DNA of 64,000 nucleotides from Streptomyces sp. CHD11 (GTDB taxonomy: Bacteria > Actinomycetota > Actinomycetes > Streptomycetales > Streptomycetaceae): positions 239,440-303,439 of the forward strand of contig NZ_JABTTS010000009.1 of the NCBI RefSeq assembly GCF_018638295.1, read 5' to 3'. A program made the position numbers and the translations under genes. Positions 17,266-25,671 of the stretch are shown here, piece by piece. Under the pieces are notes generated by a model. It saw only the letters and a program-made list of their open reading frames with translations, made no database searches and was not told the origin of the DNA. The stretch's first letter is position 1; the number at the start of each line of letters is the position of its first letter.

Positions 17266-17973
17266 TCAGATTTTCTTCTTCTCCTCTACGTCGGCGTCGC
17301 TGTCCTCGGCGCCGTCGGCGTTCTCGGCACTCTCACCGGACTCGACGGACTCGGCGGACTCGGCGGGTCCGGATGCCTCGTCCGGCTCGGAGGTCTGGTC
17401 GCCCTCCTCGTCAAAGTACGCGTCCAGGACCGCGTCCAGCCCGGTGTCCCACTCCGCGAAGCGGCTGCGGGAGTCGGCCTCGATCTCAAGGGGGTACCAG
17501 CGGCGGTCGGGGGTGTGGACGGTGACCGTGTACCGCTTGCCGAAGCGGGCGCTTTCCGTCTCCACCGCGCCGATCTCGTCCCAGCGGAACTCGCACTCCT
17601 GGTCGTCCAGACGCAGCCGGACACCTCTGTGGTCGGCGACGATCCTGGCACGGCGGTCGGACGCCTCGAAGACGGGGCCTTCGGGGTCCGACTCCCGTTC
17701 CCCTTCAGCCGCTTCAGCCGCTTCAGCCGCTTCGGCCGGATCGGCCGGATCGGCCGGATCGGCGGACTCCGAAGCATCCGAAGCACCGGAATCCCCGGGC
17801 TCCGTGGCGTCCACGGCATCCGCCGCCGGCGCCGTGCCGTCGGCGGAATCGTCCGTCCTCGCCTTCGCGTCCTCCTCCCGGCCGGACGCGGGCGAGGTGA
17901 GCCCGGGGATGAATGCCGGGTCGAACCCGGCGCCTTCCAGGGGCTGGCTGCTCGAACCTATACGCTGCTCCAC
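17266..17973 (-). CDS. Acidic low-complexity hypothetical with central PH-like domain
   Basis: The 235-residue protein has a disordered acidic N-terminal third with DPADPADPA and EAAEAAEAAEG runs, a folded central domain of about 90 residues (from VFEASDRRARIVADHRGVRL through DAVLDAYFDEEG), and a Glu/Ser/Ala-rich acidic tail ending EEKKKI. The central part, with alternating beta strands and RWYPLEIEADSR, resembles a PH-like domain, but I cannot name a family. The runs come from 9-base DNA repeats at about 17705-17760. It has no signal peptide. Its function is unknown. Confidence 0.7.
   Translation of the reverse strand: MEQRIGSSSQPLEGAGFDPAFIPGLTSPASGREEDAKARTDDSADGTAPAADAVDATEPGDSGASDASESADPADPADPAEAAEAAEAAEGERESDPEGPVFEASDRRARIVADHRGVRLRLDDQECEFRWDEIGAVETESARFGKRYTVTVHTPDRRWYPLEIEADSRSRFAEWDTGLDAVLDAYFDEEGDQTSEPDEASGPAESAESVESGESAENADGAEDSDADVEEKKKI
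17705..17762. repeat. Two short 9-bp tandem repeat tracts within a coding sequence
   Basis: Three to four copies of CTTCAGCCG (last copy CTTCGGCCG) are followed by three copies of GATCGGCCG. They encode EAA and DPA tripeptide runs in the hypothetical protein. Being multiples of three, copy-number changes would keep the frame. Confidence 0.85.
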
Positions 17974-18056
17974 ACCGCAGGAGTATGGTCGACAAACCTG
18001 TGCCGGGCACAGTCGGCCCCGACTTCGTTATCAGACGCCTACACGGCCATGACGGT

Positions 18057-19544
18057 TCACACGACGAGGCTGAGCGCCGCGGCCACCACGAACCCGGCCA
18101 CGGACAGCACGCTCTCCAGCACCGTCCACGTCTTGAGCGTGTCCCGCTCGCTGATGCCGAAGTACTTGGCGACCATCCAGAAGCCGCCGTCGTTGACGTG
18201 CGAGGCGAAGATCGAGCCCGCCGAGATGGCCATGATGACCAGGGCCACGAACGCCTGCGAGTGATCCCCCTCGGCCAGCAGCGGGGCCACGATGCCCGCC
18301 GTCGTCACGATCGCCACCGTCGCCGAGCCCTGTGCGACCCGCAGCACCACCGAGATCAGGTAGGACAGGACGATCACCGGGAGGCCGACGTCGTTGAAGG
18401 TGTCGGAGAGCGCCTGGGCCACCCCGCTGCCCTTGAGCACCGCGCCGAAGACCCCGCCCGCGCCGACCACCAGCAGGATGTTGCCGACCGGCTTCAGCGA
18501 GGACGTGGAGACGGTCTCCAGGGACTTGCGGGACCAGCCGCGCCGGATGCCCAGCAGGTAGTACGCGAGGAACAGTGCCAGGGTGAGGGCCACGAAGGGG
18601 TGGCCGAAGAACTCGACGACCGAGCGCAGGGTGGAGGGGTCCAGGGCGATCGAGGAGAAGGTCGCCGCGAGGATCAGCAGCAGCGGCGTACCGATGATGC
18701 CGAGGACCGTGCCGAGCGGCACCGGTGTCTCCCGCGGCTCGACACCGGAGGCGCGCTGCTCGGCGACCACCGCGTCCCTGGCCTCCTGGGCGGCCTCGAC
18801 CATGTCCTGCGGTACGGCGACGAAGATGCGCTTGCCGATCCAGGCGGAGTAGGCCCAGGCGGCGACGACGGCCGGCAGACCGCAGACGACACCCATCAGG
18901 ATGACCCAGCCCAGGTCGACCTGGAGCAGTCCGGCGGCGGCCACCGGACCCGGGTGCGGGGGCAGGAAGGCGTGGGTGACGGAGAGACCGGCGAGCAGGG
19001 GCAGGCAGTACAGCAGGATCGACTTGCCGGACCGCTTGGCGGCCGCGTACACGATCGGGGCGAGCACGAAGATGCCGACGTCGAAGAAGACCGGGATGCC
19101 GAAGATCAGACCGGTGAGTCCCATGGCGAGCGGCGCGCGCTTCTCGCCGAACAGGCCGAGCAGCCGGCCCGCCAGCACCTCGGCTCCGCCGCTGACCTCG
19201 AGGATCGCGCCGAGCATGGTACCCAGGCCGATGATGATCGCGACATGACCGAGGATGCCGCCCATGCCGGACTCGATGGTGGAGACCGCGTCCGAGCGCT
19301 GGACCGTGCCGAAGAGTTCGGTGACCGACAGACCCGCCATCAGGCCGACGGCTATGGAGACGCCGAGCAGCGCGACGAAGGGCTGCAGCCGGACCTTGAT
19401 GATCAGGAAGAGGAGCAGCGCGATACCGATGGCGGCGACGGTCAGCAGACCCGCCGTGCCGTCGATGAGGAGAAGCAGCCCTCCGGTGTGCGGGGGTGTC
19501 TCCGCGGGTGCGGAGGCGGCGAGCGGGAGGAGCGGATGGGACAT
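18057..19544 (-). CDS. GntP-family gluconate/sugar-acid:H+ symporter
   Basis: This 495-residue permease has at least 12 hydrophobic segments and characteristic GntP sequences such as GLIFGIPVFFDVGIFVLAPIVY, THAFLPPHPGPVAAA and GAGGVFGAVLKGSGVA. GntP proteins import gluconate, 2-keto-3-deoxygluconate or related acids with protons. It lies about 127 bases downstream of ridA in the same direction as pfkB-iclR-ridA and is probably part of that operon or regulon. The substrate proposed from context is an amino-sugar acid or aldonate; this is inference. Confidence 0.93.
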   Translation of the reverse strand: MSHPLLPLAASAPAETPPHTGGLLLLIDGTAGLLTVAAIGIALLLFLIIKVRLQPFVALLGVSIAVGLMAGLSVTELFGTVQRSDAVSTIESGMGGILGHVAIIIGLGTMLGAILEVSGGAEVLAGRLLGLFGEKRAPLAMGLTGLIFGIPVFFDVGIFVLAPIVYAAAKRSGKSILLYCLPLLAGLSVTHAFLPPHPGPVAAAGLLQVDLGWVILMGVVCGLPAVVAAWAYSAWIGKRIFVAVPQDMVEAAQEARDAVVAEQRASGVEPRETPVPLGTVLGIIGTPLLLILAATFSSIALDPSTLRSVVEFFGHPFVALTLALFLAYYLLGIRRGWSRKSLETVSTSSLKPVGNILLVVGAGGVFGAVLKGSGVAQALSDTFNDVGLPVIVLSYLISVVLRVAQGSATVAIVTTAGIVAPLLAEGDHSQAFVALVIMAISAGSIFASHVNDGGFWMVAKYFGISERDTLKTWTVLESVLSVAGFVVAAALSLVV

Positions 19545-19671
19545 GCGGGGGTCCTCTGGCTAAGTGCATGGGACTTTCGGGCAGGGGGGATCGCGGCACG
19601 GCGTCCCCGGGGTGCGGGACTGCCGTGCCGTGACGACGTACGGCGGTGGGGAGGCGGGAGGGACGCGCGGG

Positions 19672-20082
19672 TCAGCCGAGGACGGCGAGCGCGTCGATCT
19701 CGATGAGGAGGCCGGCGGGCAGACCGACGTACACGGTCGTGCGGGCGGCGGGCGGCTGGGTGAGGCCCTGCTCCTCGAAGTAGGCGTTGTAGATCTCGTT
19801 CATCTCCGCGAAGTGGTCCACGTCGGTGAGGTAGACGCGGATCATCATCACGTCGTCCCAGCTCGCGCCGCCCTCCTCGAGGATCGCCTGGACGTTGGCG
19901 AAGGTCTGGAGGGTCTGCTCGCGCAGGGCCGGACCGGCGGGGGTGGGTGCCTTGCCCTCCTCGTGCGGGAGGAAGCCGACCTGGCCGGCGACCTGGAGGA
20001 GGTTGCCCTTGCGGACGCCGTGGGAGAACTTCGCGGGCGGGGTGGTGTGGGTCGTGGGGGTCAGCGCGACCTTCTCGCTCAT
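19672..20082 (-). CDS. RidA-family enamine/imine deaminase
   Basis: This 136-residue protein has the RidA/YjgF fold and key sequences: QVAGQVGF, the QTLQTFANVQAIL helix, the MIRVYLTD strand, and AARTTVYVGLPAG with the conserved Arg that binds the 2-iminoacid carboxylate. RidA hydrolyses reactive enamine/imine intermediates made by PLP dehydratases. That fits the DSD1-like enzyme encoded divergently at 22.3 kb. Its ATG overlaps the stop of the iclR gene by ATGA, so coupling is strong. Confidence 0.93.
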   Translation of the reverse strand: MSEKVALTPTTHTTPPAKFSHGVRKGNLLQVAGQVGFLPHEEGKAPTPAGPALREQTLQTFANVQAILEEGGASWDDVMMIRVYLTDVDHFAEMNEIYNAYFEEQGLTQPPAARTTVYVGLPAGLLIEIDALAVLG

Positions 20083-20855
20083 GCGGATGTTTCCTTCACT
20101 GGAGGTGCTGCCGGGGTCCGGCCGGAGTACTCGCCGCTGATGGCGTCCGCGGTACGGCGCACCAGTGGGAGCAGGGTGAGGAGTTCGTCGGCGGTGACGA
20201 CGACGTTCGGCGCGGAGACCGACATCGCGGCGACGACCTTGCCGTCGGCGCCGCGGATCGGCGCGGCGACACAGTTGATGGACTCCTCGTGGCCACCCAG
20301 GTCGGTGGCCCAGCCCTGTTCGCGCACCCTGGCCAGTTCCTGGAGGAACGCGGTGGCGTGGGGTGTCGAACGGGACGTGTACATGGGGTAGTCGAGCTTC
20401 TCCGCGAGGGCGCGGCGCTCGTGCTCGGGGAGGTCGGCGAGGAGCAGCTTGGCGACGGCCGCGACGGTGATCGCGACGGGCTTGCCGATCCGTGAGTACA
20501 TGCGGACCGGGTAGCGGCTCTCCACTTTGTCGATGTAGAGGACCTCGTTCTCCTCGTGGACGGCGAGGTGCACGGTGTGCCCGCAGCTCTCGTTGAGGCG
20601 TACGAGGTGGGCGTGGGCGATCTCGCGGACGTCGAGGTTCTCCATCGCCTCCTGCGCGAGGGCGAAGAGGCGGGCGCCGAGACGGTAGCGCTGGTCGGCC
20701 TGGCGGTAGACCATGCCGTGTTCGTGCAGGGTGCGCAGGAGGCGGAGGGCGGTGGACTTGTGCACGCCGAGGCGGTCGGCGACCTGGCCGAGGTCGGCGG
20801 GGCCTTCCGCGAGCAGCGGGAGGATGCTCAGGGCGCGGTCTACGGTCTGGCTCAT
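20079..20855 (-). CDS. IclR-family transcriptional regulator
   Basis: The ATG at 20855 is preceded by AGGAGG; longer in-frame sequence upstream overlaps the kinase. The 258-residue protein has an N-terminal winged HTH (ALSILPLLAEGPADLGQVADRLGVHKSTALRLLRTL) and a C-terminal IclR effector domain (residues about 75-250). The effector domain has the typical GHTVHLAVHEENEVLYIDKVES segment. KdgR-type members of this family sense 2-keto-3-deoxygluconate. It overlaps pfkB upstream and ridA downstream by ATGA, so it is co-expressed with the pathway it probably controls. A palindromic operator candidate lies at 22279-22304. Confidence 0.93.
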   Translation of the reverse strand: MSQTVDRALSILPLLAEGPADLGQVADRLGVHKSTALRLLRTLHEHGMVYRQADQRYRLGARLFALAQEAMENLDVREIAHAHLVRLNESCGHTVHLAVHEENEVLYIDKVESRYPVRMYSRIGKPVAITVAAVAKLLLADLPEHERRALAEKLDYPMYTSRSTPHATAFLQELARVREQGWATDLGGHEESINCVAAPIRGADGKVVAAMSVSAPNVVVTADELLTLLPLVRRTADAISGEYSGRTPAAPPVKETSA

Positions 20856-22192
20856 CGGGTGCGTGCCTCCTTCTCGGGCCCTCGGTGTTCTTCGGCCTGT
20901 GTCCAGCCGGGGCCGAGTCGCAGTCTCCCCCACGCGGTGCCGTCGAGGGCGGCGAGGCGGTCGGCGTGGGCGCGGGCGGGTGGTGGGGCGAGGTCGCCGG
21001 GGGCGGTGAGGGCGGCTGCCGCCATGAGGTGGCCGTGCCGGAGCCGGTCCCGCAGGGGGAGGCCGCGGAGCGTCGCGGAGAGGAAGCCGGCGGCGAAGGC
21101 GTCACCGGCGCCCGTCGTTGCGACCACGTCGACTTCCAGGGCCGGCTCGGTGGCGGCTGGGCGGGGGGAGGGTGCGCGGCCCGGCGTCTGCGGGCCGCCG
21201 TCCGCGCCCGTCCTTCCCCGCTCTCGGCTCTGCTCGGGCGGCCGGACCCCCATCGCCCCCGCGGCACGACCGCCCGCGGGGAGGCGGGCCTGACCGGCCT
21301 CGGGGTGACGGGCCTGGTCGACCTCGGGGAAGCGGGCCTGGTCGACCTCGGGGAGACGGGTCCGGCCGTCCGCGGGAAGGTCGGCACGGCCGCCCGCGGG
21401 GAGGCGGGTCCGGCCGCCCGGGGAGAGGAGGCGGGCCTGGCCGACCGGGGGATCGTGGAAGGCGACGGCTCCCCGTGCTCCCTGCTTGACCACCAGCATC
21501 TCCGGCTCGGGCAGAGCGGCGCGGATGCGGGCGGGGCCGCCTGTGATGCCCCAGGCTTCCTCCGCCTCGTCCTCTCCCACGAAGACGAGGTCCGCCCCTC
21601 GCGCCAGTTCCAGCAGTTCCTCGGGGCCGTGCCCGTCGGTCCACAGGCCCGGGCGGTGGTTGACGTCGAACGAGATCAGGGGGCGGGCGGGGTGGGGGGC
21701 GGTCAGCTCCCGCATCAGGGCCAGGCAGCCGGTGGAGAGCGCCGGTGTGATGCCGGACAGGTGCAGCACGCGTCCGGCGCGTACGGCGTCCAGGTCCACG
21801 GCGGCCGGCGACATCGCCGAGGCGGCCGAGCCCGCGCGGTAGTAGGCGACCTCGTGGGTGTCCGTGGACCGGTCCCCCGCCGTGCGGAAGTAGACGCCGG
21901 TCGGGCGGGCCGGGTCGCGGCGGACGTGCGACACGTCGACCCCGTATCCGCCGATCGCCTCGAGGAGGTGGTCGCCGAAGCCGTCGGCGCCGACCCTGCT
22001 GATCCACCGCGCGGAGTGTCCCGCCGCCGCGAGCACGCACGCCACGTTGGACTCCGCGCCGCCGATCCCCCGGCCGAAGGACGGGACGTCGGCCAGGCGG
22101 CCCGGCCGGGAGGGCAGGAACGTCACCATGGACTCGCCGAGCGCGACGACGTCCACGTCGTCGGGGCCGTTGCAGGGTCCGGTGACGGTCAC
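20852..22192 (-). CDS. PfkB-family sugar kinase (KDG kinase-like) with repeat insertion
   Basis: This 446-residue kinase has the PfkB N-terminal signature (GRGIGGAESNVACVLAAAG), the ISFDVNHRPGLW core typical of 2-keto-3-deoxygluconate kinases, and the C-terminal TTGAGDAFAAGF motif with catalytic Asp364. It is about 100 residues longer than usual because of an insertion between GAVAFHD and VDVVATTGAGD (residues about 249-352). The insertion begins with seven degenerate 8-residue units (consensus xGxxRLPx, residues 250-306). It should phosphorylate a sugar acid such as KDG. It leads the leftward operon and overlaps iclR by ATGA. The insertion lies just before the catalytic loop, so activity should not be assumed. 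Confidence 0.88.
   Translation of the reverse strand: MTVTGPCNGPDDVDVVALGESMVTFLPSRPGRLADVPSFGRGIGGAESNVACVLAAAGHSARWISRVGADGFGDHLLEAIGGYGVDVSHVRRDPARPTGVYFRTAGDRSTDTHEVAYYRAGSAASAMSPAAVDLDAVRAGRVLHLSGITPALSTGCLALMRELTAPHPARPLISFDVNHRPGLWTDGHGPEELLELARGADLVFVGEDEAEEAWGITGGPARIRAALPEPEMLVVKQGARGAVAFHDPPVGQARLLSPGGRTRLPAGGRADLPADGRTRLPEVDQARFPEVDQARHPEAGQARLPAGGRAAGAMGVRPPEQSRERGRTGADGGPQTPGRAPSPRPAATEPALEVDVVATTGAGDAFAAGFLSATLRGLPLRDRLRHGHLMAAAALTAPGDLAPPPARAHADRLAALDGTAWGRLRLGPGWTQAEEHRGPEKEARTR
21263..21445. repeat. 24-bp tandem repeats inside the PfkB gene
   Basis: Seven degenerate 24-base units encode the 8-residue repeat of the kinase insertion. Two adjacent units (VDQARFPE and VDQARHPE) are nearly identical at the DNA level, pointing to recent duplication. 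The unit length keeps the reading frame. Confidence 0.8.
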
Positions 22193-22278
22193 GATGGCGG
22201 GGCTCCTCGTCCGGTGCGGGGCGGCGGTGTCCGTTGACCCCGCGTGGCCGAGATGTTAGACAGCCCTAAGCGATATAC

Positions 22279-22304
22279 GCAACGCATGTTGCAAGCTTTG
22301 CAAC
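22279..22304. promoter_or_regulatory. Overlapping palindromes, candidate IclR operator
   Basis: Two overlapping inverted repeats lie in the 134-base divergent gap: GCAACGCATGTTGC (22279-22292) and GTTGCAAGCTTTGCAAC (22288-22304, 7-base arms, 3-base centre). They are AT-rich relative to the surroundings and sit just upstream of the start at 22327. The IclR protein encoded in the facing operon is the most likely ligand. Confidence 0.6.
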
Positions 22305-22326
22305 ACTGCTGAACAGGGAGGCTCTG

Positions 22327-23592
22327 ATGGTCCTCGACGCTCTCGCCCACCTCACCGAGGAACGGGTGGACCACCGTTTCAAGGGCCTTCCGCCGGACGC
22401 CTGGGGGCTGACCGTCGGCGAACTGGCCGCCCAGCGGCGCAACCTCTTCACCGGCGGCTTCACCACCCCCGTGCTCGCGCTCTCCGCCGAGCGCCTGGAG
22501 CACAACCTGCGGCTGATGGAGACCTACGCGGCCCGGCACGGGCTCGCCTTCGCCCCGCACGGCAAGACCTCCATGGCCCCCCAGCTCTTCCGGCGCCAGA
22601 TCGAGCAGGGGGCATGGGGCATCACGCTGGCCGTCCCCCATCAGGTGCGGGTGGCACGGGCCTACGGGATCCAGCGGATCTTCCTCGCCAACGAGCTGGT
22701 GGACGCGGCGGCGCTGCGGTGGATCGCACAGGAGCTGGACGCCGACCCGGAGTTCCGGTTCCTCTGTTACGTCGACTCCGTGCGCGGGGTCGAACTGATG
22801 GACGCGGCACTCGCCGGTACCTCCCGGCCCCTGGACGTCGTCGTCGAGCTCGCCGCGGGTGAGGGCGCGCGCACCGGCGTGCGGACGGAGGCGGAGTGTG
22901 CCACCGTCGCCGACGCCGTGGCGGAGGCACGGTCGCTGCGGCTGGCCGGGGTCGCCGGGTACGAGGGCGAGGTGCCGGGGGCCGATCCGGAACGGGTGCA
23001 CGCGTGGCTGCGGCGACTGGTGGCGCTCGCCGTGGACTTCGACAAGGCGGGGCGGTTCGCGGGACTCGACCGGATCGTGGTGAGCGCGGGCGGCAGCGCC
23101 TGGTTCGACGCGGTGGCGGACGTCTTCGCCGAGGTCCCCGAACTCTCCCTGCCCGTACGGAAGCTGCTGCGCTCGGGGGCGTACGTCTCGCACGACGACG
23201 GCCACTACCGCAAGCTGACGCCCTTCAACCGGGTCCCGGACGAGGGCGCGCTGGAACCGGCGTTCCGGCTGTGGACGCAGGTGGTGTCCCGTCCCTCCCC
23301 CGGGCAGGCGTTCACCAACGCGGGCAAGCGGGACGCGGCCTACGACCTCGACCTGCCGTACGCCCAGGTGGTCCGCCGGGACGGCGCCGAGCGCCCGGCC
23401 GAGGGGATCTCGGTGACGGGGCTGTCCGACCAGCACGCGTGGCTGCGCACCACCGGGGAGGCGGATCTGGAGGTGGGAGACTGGGTGGGACTCGGGCTGT
23501 CCCACCCGTGCACGTCGTTCGACAAGTGGGTGCTCATCCCCGTGGCGGAGGCCGACGGCACGGTGGTCGACTACATCCGTACGTTCTTCTAG
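22327..23592 (+). CDS. DSD1-type PLP enzyme (D-threonine aldolase/D-serine or D-glucosaminate dehydratase family)
   Basis: This 421-residue protein has an alanine racemase-like N-terminal barrel with the PLP lysine in PHGKTSM (Lys80) and a C-terminal metal-binding beta domain with DQHAWL and LSHPCTSFDKW (His and Cys ligands of the DSD1 family). Such enzymes dehydrate or cleave D-configured beta-hydroxy amino acids. D-glucosaminate dehydratase is reported in this fold class (from memory). The ATG at 22327 follows AGGGAGG. It is 11 bases upstream of the deacylase gene and diverges from a KDG kinase-like gene, which favours an amino-sugar-acid dehydratase over a general D-serine enzyme. The substrate is inferred. 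Confidence 0.85.
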   Translation: MVLDALAHLTEERVDHRFKGLPPDAWGLTVGELAAQRRNLFTGGFTTPVLALSAERLEHNLRLMETYAARHGLAFAPHGKTSMAPQLFRRQIEQGAWGITLAVPHQVRVARAYGIQRIFLANELVDAAALRWIAQELDADPEFRFLCYVDSVRGVELMDAALAGTSRPLDVVVELAAGEGARTGVRTEAECATVADAVAEARSLRLAGVAGYEGEVPGADPERVHAWLRRLVALAVDFDKAGRFAGLDRIVVSAGGSAWFDAVADVFAEVPELSLPVRKLLRSGAYVSHDDGHYRKLTPFNRVPDEGALEPAFRLWTQVVSRPSPGQAFTNAGKRDAAYDLDLPYAQVVRRDGAERPAEGISVTGLSDQHAWLRTTGEADLEVGDWVGLGLSHPCTSFDKWVLIPVAEADGTVVDYIRTFF

Positions 23593-23603
23593 GAGGCCGG
23601 CGC

Positions 23604-25214
23604 ATGGAAGAGCTCGTCATCCGGGACGCGGACGTCGTGGACGGTTCCGGCGACCACTCGTACCGCGCGGACGTGGTCGTCGACGGCGGCCGCATCGTCA
23701 CCATCGTGAAGGAGGCGGCGGACGCGGGCTGTCAGCGCCCGAAGGCCCGCCGCGAACTGGACGCCGAGGGGCTGGTGCTGGCGCCCGGCTTCATCGACAT
23801 GCACGCCCACAGCGATCTGGCGCTGCTGCGCGACCCCGACCACAGCGCCAAGGCCGCGCAGGGCGTCACCCTCGAAGTCCTCGGCCAGGACGGGCTGTCG
23901 TACGCGCCGGTCGACGACCGCACGCTCGGCGAGGTGCGCCGGGCGGTCGCCGGGTGGAACGGTCCGGGCGACGACATCGACTTCGACTGGCGGTCCGTGG
24001 GCGAGTACCTGGACCGGCTGGACCGGGGCATCGCGGTCAACGCCGCGTATCTGATCCCGCAGGGCACGGTCCGCGCGCTCGCCGTCGGCTGGGAGGACCG
24101 GGCGGCCACGCCGGAAGAGCTCGACCGGATGCGGCAGTTGGTCGCCGAGGGCATGGAGCAGGGCGCGGTCGGCATGTCGTCGGGGCTGACGTACGCGCCC
24201 GGCATGTACGCCAGGGGCGGCGAACTGACCGAGCTGTGCCGGGTGGTGGGGTCGTACGGCGGCTACTACTGCCCCCATCACCGCTCCTACGGCGCCGGCG
24301 CGCTGGAGGCGTACGAGGAGATGGTGGCGCTGGCCCGGGAGGCGGACTGCCCGCTGCACCTCGCGCACGCGACCATGAACTTCGGGGTGAACAAGGGACG
24401 CGCTCCCGAGCTGCTGTCGCTCCTGGACCAGGCCCTGGACTCGGGCGCCGACATCAGCCTCGACACCTACCCCTACACCCCCGGCTGCACCACGCTCGCG
24501 GCGCTGCTGCCGAGCTGGGCGAGCGAGGGCGGCCCCGGGGAGACCCTGCGGCGGCTCGCGGACGAGGGGACCGCCGAGCGGATACGGCACCATCTGGAGG
24601 TCACCGGCTCGGACGGCTGCCACGGGGTGCCCATGGAGTGGGAGACCATCGAGATCTCCGGCGTAGGAGACCCCGCGCTGGGCGAGTACGTGGGCCGTAC
24701 GGTCCTGGAGTCGGCGCGGGAGCGCGGCGAGTCGCCCTGGGCGGTGGCCCGGGAGCTGCTGCTGAAGGACCGCCTCGCCCCCACCATCCTCCAGCACGTC
24801 GGGCACGAGGAGAACGTCCGGGCGATCATGCGGCACCGGGTGCACACCGGCGGCTCGGACGGCATCCTCCAGGGAGCCAAGCCGCACCCGCGCGCGTACG
24901 GGACGTTTCCGCACTACCTCGGGCACTACGTGCGGGAGTTGGGGGTGCTGTCGCTGGAGGAGTGCGTGGCGCACCTGACCGCGCGCCCGGCGGCGCGGCT
25001 GCGGCTGCCGGACCGGGGGCGGATCCGCGAGGGGTACCGGGCGGACCTGGTGCTCCTCGATCCGCAGACGGTGGCCGCGGGGTCGACCTTCGCCGAACCG
25101 AGGACCCTGCCGACGGGCATCCCGTTCGTGATGGTCGACGGGCGGTTCGTGATCGAGGACGGGCGGCGCACGGACGCGCTGGCGGGCCGGGCGGTCCGCA
25201 GGACTTCCCGCTGA
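23604..25214 (+). CDS. N-acyl-D-amino-acid deacylase (amidohydrolase superfamily)
   Basis: The ATG at 23604 follows an AGGAGG that overlaps the previous stop. The 536-residue enzyme has the amidohydrolase metal motif FIDMHAHSDL (His67, His69), the internal GMSSGLTYAPGMYA segment, CPHHRSYG, and a C-terminal HTGGSDG with the conserved Asp, closing with the small beta domain (GYRADLVLLDP). This is the D-aminoacylase pattern. It should release a D-amino acid from its N-acyl form for the adjacent PLP enzyme. Length (about 480-540 residues in the family) is normal. Confidence 0.92.
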   Translation: MEELVIRDADVVDGSGDHSYRADVVVDGGRIVTIVKEAADAGCQRPKARRELDAEGLVLAPGFIDMHAHSDLALLRDPDHSAKAAQGVTLEVLGQDGLSYAPVDDRTLGEVRRAVAGWNGPGDDIDFDWRSVGEYLDRLDRGIAVNAAYLIPQGTVRALAVGWEDRAATPEELDRMRQLVAEGMEQGAVGMSSGLTYAPGMYARGGELTELCRVVGSYGGYYCPHHRSYGAGALEAYEEMVALAREADCPLHLAHATMNFGVNKGRAPELLSLLDQALDSGADISLDTYPYTPGCTTLAALLPSWASEGGPGETLRRLADEGTAERIRHHLEVTGSDGCHGVPMEWETIEISGVGDPALGEYVGRTVLESARERGESPWAVARELLLKDRLAPTILQHVGHEENVRAIMRHRVHTGGSDGILQGAKPHPRAYGTFPHYLGHYVRELGVLSLEECVAHLTARPAARLRLPDRGRIREGYRADLVLLDPQTVAAGSTFAEPRTLPTGIPFVMVDGRFVIEDGRRTDALAGRAVRRTSR

Positions 25215-25235
25215 CCGCCCGCCCCTCCGTCCGGC

Positions 25236-25671
25236 CTACGGCTTGGGGACCGCGCAGCCGCCCGCGTCAGCTCGAGCCTGTTGTCCACGCCGAAGCAGGC
25301 CGGGAACAGGTATGTCTGCTGGGCGTAGTTGATGCCCTGGCGGACCGTGACCCGCCCGTTCTCGTCGACCTCGCACGGGTTGTTCACCGTGCAGCGCTCG
25401 CCGTCGACGTTGCCGGTGTTGTTGACGGCGCGACCACCTGGCCGGTGGCGCTGCCCGCGAGGTCCACCGCGCCGGCTTTCGGCGCGAGGAGTCCGGACAG
25501 GGCGTCCGCCGCGGCCCCGGCCGTGTCGTCGACGAGGTCCGTCAACGAGGTGGCCGGGACCGCACCCGTGGCCGTATCCGCGCCCGTGGGGGGAGGCGCG
25601 GAGGCGACCGCGGGAGTCGCGCCCGCCCCGGCGAGGGCCAGGGCGCAGAACACGACGAGAGGTCTTCTCAC
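25236..25671 (-). pseudogene. Frameshifted secreted-protein gene (two apparent 1-base deletions)
   Basis: A GTG at 25671 with a GGAGAGG upstream starts a signal peptide (RRPLVVFCALALAGAGATPAVAS). The reading frame then continues only if one base is restored at about 25429-25431 (…GQVVA/AVNNTGNVDGE…) and another at about 25268-25271 (…NRLEL/DAGGCAVPKP, stop at 25236). The conceptual product is about 145 residues: a signal peptide, an Ala/Thr-rich segment, and a small cysteine-containing C-terminal domain (ERCTVNNPCEV, NYAQQTYLFPACFG, GGCAVPKP). Codon-quality sequence on both sides of each break argues for a recently broken gene or for sequence errors. The function of the intact protein is unknown. 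Confidence 0.65.
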
